Source: JAILEN01 sp036723975 | GTDB lineage: Bacteria > Bacillota > Clostridia > Lachnospirales > Lachnospiraceae | DNA length: 63,317 nucleotides | Assembly: GCA_036723975.1 (NCBI GenBank) | Contig: DAIMGJ010000014.1 | Span: 1 to 63,317 of the forward strand | Direction of reading: 5' to 3' | Shown here: positions 58,708-63,317 of the stretch, one piece after another | Layout of the letters: the number at the start of each line of letters is the position of its first letter | How positions within the stretch are numbered: the stretch's first letter is position 1 | Translations under genes and position numbers: made by a program | The notes under the pieces: model-generated | Seen by the model: only the letters and a program-made list of their open reading frames with translations | Databases searched by the model: none | Told to the model about the DNA's origin: nothing

Positions 58708-59373
58708 TTATTCAAGGTCTTCAAAGAGCATATCCTCTGCTGCCTCCAAAGTCCGAAACATTTTTTCCTGCTCCCGTAGGTTGATATCCCACATAAGGCC
58801 GTCCGGCATACCTGTAATGCGGCATCCAATGGCCACGCGGCCCTGTACGTCAAAGAATCGAACCACCTGTGCAGTCAGTTCATATACATGCAGTACCTCG
58901 CCCGGATCTGTCATAGAAAATCGTATGGTTACCTCATCTCCGATTTTCATGCGAACATTACCATCCAGAATCACGGCCACTCCGCTTTCGGAGATATCAT
59001 AAATAATTGCCTTGTAATTTACGCCGTGTACAAAGCAATTTCCGAGGCGAACCACTTCAATGCGCTGTGCAACACGCATCTGCTTCTGCTCGCCTTCCAC
59101 TTCGCAAACAATACGATGAACACTTCCCATCTGGGTTTGTGCCGGTTCGATGGACATGGCATCAAACAAATAGGTGTTTCCGTCCTTTGCATTATGGACT
59201 GTAACCTTGCAGGGGCGACGCCAGATTAAATCTCCGTCACCAATCATGATTCGGTCTACCACAAGGCCGGTTCCAACGGCAAACTGGGATTTGGTTTTCA
59301 ACGTCACCGGCTGATCCTGGATTTCGATTTGAACTTCCACTTCGGATCCGGTTTTTACTTCGGATAAGCGCAT
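58708..59373 (-). CDS. PilZ-domain c-di-GMP receptor (YcgR-like)
   Basis: A 221-residue protein with an N-terminal YcgR-type domain (about 1-95) and a C-terminal PilZ domain. Both c-di-GMP contact motifs are intact: RVAQR (RxxxR, about 100-104) and DISESG (DxSxxG). YcgR-like proteins act on flagellar motors; PilZ partners of PilB act on pili. The gene is immediately upstream of pilB and 15 nt after the exporter permease gene, so control of pilus extension is the likelier role. Confidence 0.92.
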   Translation of the reverse strand: MRLSEVKTGSEVEVQIEIQDQPVTLKTKSQFAVGTGLVVDRIMIGDGDLIWRRPCKVTVHNAKDGNTYLFDAMSIEPAQTQMGSVHRIVCEVEGEQKQMRVAQRIEVVRLGNCFVHGVNYKAIIYDISESGVAVILDGNVRMKIGDEVTIRFSMTDPGEVLHVYELTAQVVRFFDVQGRVAIGCRITGMPDGLMWDINLREQEKMFRTLEAAEDMLFEDLE

Positions 59374-59388
59374 ACTGCTAAATCTCCT

Positions 59389-61014
59389 CTACATCTTTTT
59401 TATCAACGCCATCACTCTGGCATAGCTTAGCACGGCCAAAACTGCCGCTATCGCAATGGATATTCCCATAATCAGATAATGATTTACTCTTGTTCCTAAA
59501 AAGCATACCAAAACAATAAGGCCCATGCAAACAAACATATTGGGAAGTAAATATATCATAACCGCCGCTCCCTGCTTTATGACTTCCACTTCATTTTCCC
59601 AATCCAGTCGCATATGTTTAATTCCGCAAACACATCCCCAAGCCGTGGAAAAGCAGCAAAGCAAAAATCCCAAAATCAATTGCAGTACAGTAAGTGATAC
59701 CGGTACTTTGCCTACGATGCAAAAGCTTAGAATTCCAAACTCCATAGCAGGGACAGCCAAATACATATTAAACAACATCTTTCCTTGATAAAGGGTCTTT
59801 TTTTCTATGGGAAGGCTTTGTACAATCCAATAGTTTTTGCCTTCCAAAGACGGAGAGCAAACCGTTGTCGCCATCATTCCCACAAGAAAGTAAATGATAA
59901 ACGGGATTGCCGGATAGATGATTTCCACCGGTACCGGCGCACCTTTTGTGATAAATAAAACCAGTTTATCCAATCCCACAAAAAATACAACAACGCCCAC
60001 AATAAGAGCCAGAATAAATCCAAGGCCTCCGTTTACAAGATAGGTGGTAGAACCCATAAAACGACGAAACTCTTTAAAGGCAATGGCATTTAATACACTG
60101 TTCTTTTTCTGTGAGGTCATGTGATAGTTGCGCTTTGCCCCATGGGACTTCATGGCAGAATTAATCTGACGATAGTACTTGCTTACCGGAATAAATACAA
60201 TTTCAAATAATGCCACGGAAGCAAATACAAATATGGCTCCAAACAAAAGTCCCTGAAACGGTTTTCGGAACAAATACAACACCGCGTTGGAATACCAAAC
60301 CGCAGGAAAATAATAAGTTCCGATACTTTTTGTAATATCTGCGGTTTTTTCCGCCACTTCCATGGGACCATTGTTTTTAAAAATTGCATCTATAATAAAC
60401 TGCAATGAAAAACAAAAGAGAACAAAAACAAGTGTCAGCACAGTCTGAAGAATGTTTTTCTTTTCAAATCCCGAAGACAGTTTTGCAATCACAAATCCAA
60501 CAAATGCCGCAAGAAGCATTGGAATAATCGGTAAAAACAAGCTAAGAATCAGCCAAACGGGATACAAAAGTACATTGGGTCGTTCAAAGATGCCATATCC
60601 AATCATCATTGCAAACACGATACTGATATACCATGGCAGGCTCTTTACATACATGTATAAAAATTTACAAGCCGCCACGTCCTTTACTTCAAAGGGAAGG
60701 GCCATTAGCATATCGTATTCTTTAAAATTAAACAAATATCCGTTGGTACGAAGAAGGGTAAAAATAAAGGACATCCCACAAACAATCAAGGCTCCCATAA
60801 GCGGAATCGCCTCCCCGAAACCGGCAGCCCCAAGGCCAACGGAAACCATTGCGCTGTAGCCGATTAACATGGCATATAAAAGGATTATTCCAATATAGCC
60901 GCCCGTAACCTTCTTTTTCTTTTTTGGGTCCTTACTGTGCTTTCCGATGTTGTGTAAACTGGTAGATAAAAGTAAGGTCCGAAGCAATATCCGGTTCTTA
61001 CTTTGTTTCTTCAT
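59389..61014 (-). CDS. ABC-2-type exporter permease
   Basis: A 541-residue membrane protein with about 12 helices and a large N-terminal cytosolic part. Its C-terminal half shows the ABC-2 pattern with the charged loop before 'GLGFILALIVGVVVFFVG'. It overlaps the ATPase gene by 17 nt. The cargo is unknown; relatives in Firmicutes are annotated as exporters of antibiotics, lipids or polysaccharides. Its place in the pilus gene string is notable. Confidence 0.85.
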   Translation of the reverse strand: MKKQSKNRILLRTLLLSTSLHNIGKHSKDPKKKKKVTGGYIGIILLYAMLIGYSAMVSVGLGAAGFGEAIPLMGALIVCGMSFIFTLLRTNGYLFNFKEYDMLMALPFEVKDVAACKFLYMYVKSLPWYISIVFAMMIGYGIFERPNVLLYPVWLILSLFLPIIPMLLAAFVGFVIAKLSSGFEKKNILQTVLTLVFVLFCFSLQFIIDAIFKNNGPMEVAEKTADITKSIGTYYFPAVWYSNAVLYLFRKPFQGLLFGAIFVFASVALFEIVFIPVSKYYRQINSAMKSHGAKRNYHMTSQKKNSVLNAIAFKEFRRFMGSTTYLVNGGLGFILALIVGVVVFFVGLDKLVLFITKGAPVPVEIIYPAIPFIIYFLVGMMATTVCSPSLEGKNYWIVQSLPIEKKTLYQGKMLFNMYLAVPAMEFGILSFCIVGKVPVSLTVLQLILGFLLCCFSTAWGCVCGIKHMRLDWENEVEVIKQGAAVMIYLLPNMFVCMGLIVLVCFLGTRVNHYLIMGISIAIAAVLAVLSYARVMALIKKM

Positions 61015-61732
61015 CTTCCACCTCCAAGAACACTTCCTCCAAGGACTGCCCCTTCGTCAATTCCTCCATGGAACCGGAGGCAATAATTCTGCCCTGTTTG
61101 ATAATGGCCAGCTTATTACAAAGTTTTTCTGCCACATCCAAGACATGGGTAGAGAAAAATACCGCCGTTCCCTGTTCACACATATCATGCATAATTTGCT
61201 TTAAAGTAAAGGAGGCCTTAGGATCCAATCCCACAAACGGCTCATCCAAAACCAAAAGCTTCGGTTCATGAATCAAAGCGGAAATAATCGCCACCTTCTG
61301 TTTCATACCATGCGAATAAGAACTGATAGCATCTCCCAATGCATCCGTAATTTCAAACATATCCGCATATTTTTGAATCAGTTTCTGTCTTTTATTCCCA
61401 TCGATTTCAAATACATCTGCAATAAAATTCAAATACTGAATCCCTGTAAGATTCTCATATAAATCCGGGTTATCCGGAATATATGCGGTAATCTTCTTGC
61501 ATGCCATGGGATCGTCTTTTACAGAGTGTCCGTCGATAAAGATTTCACCCTCATCAAAATCCAACACTCCCACCACCGCACGAATGGTAGTGGACTTTCC
61601 GGCACCGTTGTGTCCGATAAATCCGTAAATGTCTCCGCTTTCCACAGAAATCGTTACATCATCACACGCTTTCTTGTCTCCACCATAGCTTTTGGAATAG
61701 TTTCTGATATCAAGCATAACCTTTGTATCCAT
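60998..61732 (-). CDS. ABC exporter ATPase
   Basis: A 244-residue ATPase from the ATG at 61732 (AAGGGAGG 5 nt before it). It has Walker A GHNGAGKSTTIRAV, signature SYSHGMKQKVAI, Walker B LLVLDEPFVGLD and switch His in FFSTHVLD. This is the pattern of the CcmA/YxlF-type ATPases that pair with ABC-2 permeases. The signature is SHGMKQ, as in exporter-type subunits. The stop lies within the permease gene start. Confidence 0.93.
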   Translation of the reverse strand: MDTKVMLDIRNYSKSYGGDKKACDDVTISVESGDIYGFIGHNGAGKSTTIRAVVGVLDFDEGEIFIDGHSVKDDPMACKKITAYIPDNPDLYENLTGIQYLNFIADVFEIDGNKRQKLIQKYADMFEITDALGDAISSYSHGMKQKVAIISALIHEPKLLVLDEPFVGLDPKASFTLKQIMHDMCEQGTAVFFSTHVLDVAEKLCNKLAIIKQGRIIASGSMEELTKGQSLEEVFLEVEDEETK

Positions 61733-61773
61733 TACAGCCTCCCTTAAATGCATTTCATGTCCTAGCGATTCGG

Positions 61774-62220
61774 CTAGATACCTGACCCGCTCTTTTCCCC
61801 ACCGTTTGCAAAATGCATTTTACCGGCAAAATCTTTATCGACAATCATGGAATAAATCTGCTTATCCTGCTTTGGAGCAATATCCTTTTTCAAAGATGCC
61901 AACTCGTCTCCCACAATCTTTTTACAATGATCGCAGTACTTTCCCTTTAGAATCGCACTTCCACATCGTACACACATCAACTTGATGTTGGACTCCGGTG
62001 TAATCTCCAGTCGCTCCTCCCGAAGCCACTTGGTCACCTGTTCGTGGGTTACCCCAAAAAGTTCCCGAAGCTTTGCCTCCGTGGTACCCGGATAATCCCA
62101 CAAATAGTCCTTTACTTTGCGCAAAAGGTCATACTCCTGCTCCCGGCAGTTGGGGCAGAGCTTATACAAATCCAAAAAATCTTCGAAAATTTTCCCGCAT
62201 TTCAAGCAATTCTTAATCAT
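61774..62220 (-). CDS. YvyF-like flagellar operon protein (zinc-ribbon and helix-turn-helix)
   Basis: From the ATG at 62220 (GAGAGGG 5 nt before it) the protein has 148 residues. The N-terminal zinc ribbon uses CLKCGKIF and CPNCREQ; a helical domain follows (YDLLRKVKDYLWDYPGTTEAKLRELFGVTHEQVTKWLREE), the TIGR03826/YvyF pattern of flagellar-operon proteins; the C-terminal half has a second zinc site (CVRCGSAILKGKYCDHC). Its role in B. subtilis is unclear. Here it heads the gene string that leads into the exporter and pilus genes. Confidence 0.85.
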   Translation of the reverse strand: MIKNCLKCGKIFEDFLDLYKLCPNCREQEYDLLRKVKDYLWDYPGTTEAKLRELFGVTHEQVTKWLREERLEITPESNIKLMCVRCGSAILKGKYCDHCKKIVGDELASLKKDIAPKQDKQIYSMIVDKDFAGKMHFANGGEKSGSGI

Positions 62221-62238
62221 GATAACCCTCTCGATATC

Positions 62239-62285
62239 ATTATATGCTTTGACCGATTGATTTTTCAAGATTCCAATGGTAAAAT
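62239..62285. promoter_or_regulatory. Overlapping divergent promoters
   Basis: Minus strand: -35 TTGAAA (62263-62268), 18-bp spacer, -10 TATAAT (62239-62244), serving the yvyF-exporter-pilus string with a very short leader. Plus strand: -35 TTGATT (62257-62262), 17-bp spacer, -10 TAAAAT (62280-62285), serving the DUF5688 gene. The -35 boxes are adjacent, so polymerase binding is mutually exclusive. Confidence 0.75.
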
Positions 62286-62335
62286 GTTCTCACTTTAAAT
62301 CCATTCCCTTTTTGATATGTCCATATGGAGGAAGT

Positions 62336-63229
62336 ATGACATATCAAGAATTTAAAGACTATATCTATCAGGAAGTAGCTGCGCGCTACGAATCATGTGC
62401 CACCGTGCACCTTTCCACATTTACAAAGAATAACGGAGTTCTGTTGGACGGGCTCGTCATCTGTGAAAACGGTTCTCGGGTTTCACCCAATTTATACCTA
62501 AACGATTACTATGATTTGTTGGCAGAGGGAGAAACCAAAGAAAGCATCTTAGGCAAAATCATCTGCCAATACGAGCAGGCAAAGCACCTTCCGGACTTTG
62601 ACCCGGACATGTTCAATGATTTCGAAGCGGTAAAGGATCGGATTATTTTTCGATTAATCAATCAAAACTCCAACGCGGTTCTTTTGGAGGATGTACCTTT
62701 CCTTCCCTTTTTGGATTTGGCCATCGTCTTTTCCGTTATGATAAACATCAGCGGAGAACACTTTGGCACCGTCTTAATCCACAAAAACATGCTTACCCTG
62801 TGGAATATTACCAAAGAGGAGTTGTTTGATATTGCTAAGAAAAATACCTATCAGACCTTAAGTCCCGACTGTCTTCCCTTGGAGGACCTGGTGGATGATA
62901 TGATTCCGGAAGAGGACAAAGCATTGTTTTCGGACTTAACTCCGGCATTTCCCATGTATGTTTTATCAAATATCAGACGTTTTCACGGAGCCGGGGTCAT
63001 CTGCTATCCGGAGTATTTAAAAGGGCTTTCCGAACGTTTGAATCAGGACTTGTACGTAATCCCCTCATCCATCCACGAGGTTTTGGTCATCCCCATGTCA
63101 AGTGACATCAGCCTGGAAGCTCTAAGCGATATGGTTCAACAGGTCAATGCCACTCAGGTACCGCCGGAGGAAGTACTTTCCAATCATGCTTACTACTTTT
63201 TACGGGCAAAAAATATGCTTCAGTACTAA
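62336..63229 (+). CDS. DUF5688-family protein
   Basis: A 297-residue cytosolic protein from the ATG at 62336 (GGAGG 4 nt before it). The pattern MTYQEFKDYIYQEV, then 'NGVLLDGLVI...VSPNLYLNDYYDLLAEGE' and the later 'VLIPMSSDIS-like VLVIPMSSDISLEALSDMVQQVN' matches DUF5688, a family expanded in Lachnospiraceae and of unknown role. It faces away from the pilus gene string and shares its promoter region. Confidence 0.86.
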   Translation: MTYQEFKDYIYQEVAARYESCATVHLSTFTKNNGVLLDGLVICENGSRVSPNLYLNDYYDLLAEGETKESILGKIICQYEQAKHLPDFDPDMFNDFEAVKDRIIFRLINQNSNAVLLEDVPFLPFLDLAIVFSVMINISGEHFGTVLIHKNMLTLWNITKEELFDIAKKNTYQTLSPDCLPLEDLVDDMIPEEDKALFSDLTPAFPMYVLSNIRRFHGAGVICYPEYLKGLSERLNQDLYVIPSSIHEVLVIPMSSDISLEALSDMVQQVNATQVPPEEVLSNHAYYFLRAKNMLQY

Positions 63230-63263
63230 CATCATTTTTTACACACAAAAAGAGACTTGGAAC

Positions 63264-63317
63264 TGAGGTGACCCCTCAAAGTTAGACTTTTTTACGAGAC
63301 GACTTTGGTCGTCTCGT
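63264..63317. mobile_element. Probable end of an IS3-family (IS150-group) element
   Basis: TGAGGTGACCCC (63264-63275), then CAAAGTTAGAC (63277-63287), closely resembles terminal inverted repeats of IS150-group elements. A 10-bp hairpin (ACGAGACGAC-TTTG-GTCGTCTCGT, 63294-63317) follows directly; IS elements often carry one near the end to block outside transcription. The rest is outside the window, so no transposase can be shown. Confidence 0.45.

Noticed and set aside
61774..62220. Evidence for a flagellar operon
   Set aside because: YvyF is usually flagellar, but no flagellin, hook or anti-sigma gene follows; only exporter and pilus genes do.

Overview
The window reads as chromosome of an anaerobic, monoderm Clostridia bacterium, most likely Lachnospiraceae. 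Reasons: moderate-low GC, strong AGGAGG-type ribosome sites, a complete type IV pilus (T4P) assembly set with no secretin or PilP, QueH for the last queuosine step, DUF5688 and DUF6440 proteins, and a transaldolase-type sulfoglycolysis cluster like those reported for Agathobacter rectalis. Almost every gene is on the minus strand. I saw no tRNA, rRNA or CRISPR array. All assignments come from reading the sequence; no database search was run.

Layout. 1-4.3 kb: a methyl-accepting chemotaxis protein between two copies of a PD-(D/E)XK nuclease-like unit. The second copy has an internal 279-bp deletion, and near-identical hairpins mark the unit borders. 4.3-5.9 kb: asd, then a compact Fst-like type I toxin-antitoxin locus (30-residue membrane peptide plus convergent antisense RNA). 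5.9-15.4 kb: an eight-gene operon for sulfoquinovose use: 3-sulfolactaldehyde (SLA) reductase-like enzyme, GH31 sulfoquinovosidase, tripartite TctCBA carrier, sugar isomerase, ROK repressor and transaldolase, with a ROK-type palindrome over the predicted start site. 15.5-23.5 kb: a Nik/Opp-type ABC importer in one operon with a MATE exporter, a methyltransferase and a DUF4198 protein. 23.5-25.9 kb: argH, queH and a small membrane protein.

25.9-36.5 kb: a minor-pilin operon. Two of its prepilins carry large InlB/Listeria-Bacteroides repeat ectodomains, one of them 2172 residues long. The major pilin gene is divergent. 36.5-45.1 kb: a mixed segment with a NERD nuclease, a NYN/PIN-like RNase with a candidate -1 frameshift into a membrane anchor, two related small-RNA genes, an Rpn-family remnant, a HAD phosphatase, a flavin reductase, a FliD-like orphan, a lipoprotein, a DUF6440 protein and an XRE/membrane-protein pair. 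45.2-62.2 kb: one long gene string: yvyF-like, an ABC-2 exporter, PilZ, pilB-T-C-D-M-N-O, then a three-gene phosphorelay. The middle kinase is a hybrid histidine kinase with an inserted DegV lipid-binding domain and an HPt domain. The window ends with a DUF5688 gene and the probable tip of an IS3-family element.

The parts fit together in two ways. Sulfoquinovosyl glycosides are imported, hydrolysed, isomerised and split to fructose-6-phosphate plus SLA, which is reduced for export. The pilus machine, apparently gated by cyclic-di-GMP at both PilB (tandem MshEN motifs) and PilZ, would display giant repeat-bearing minor pilins, and the phosphorelay may report lipid or redox state to it.
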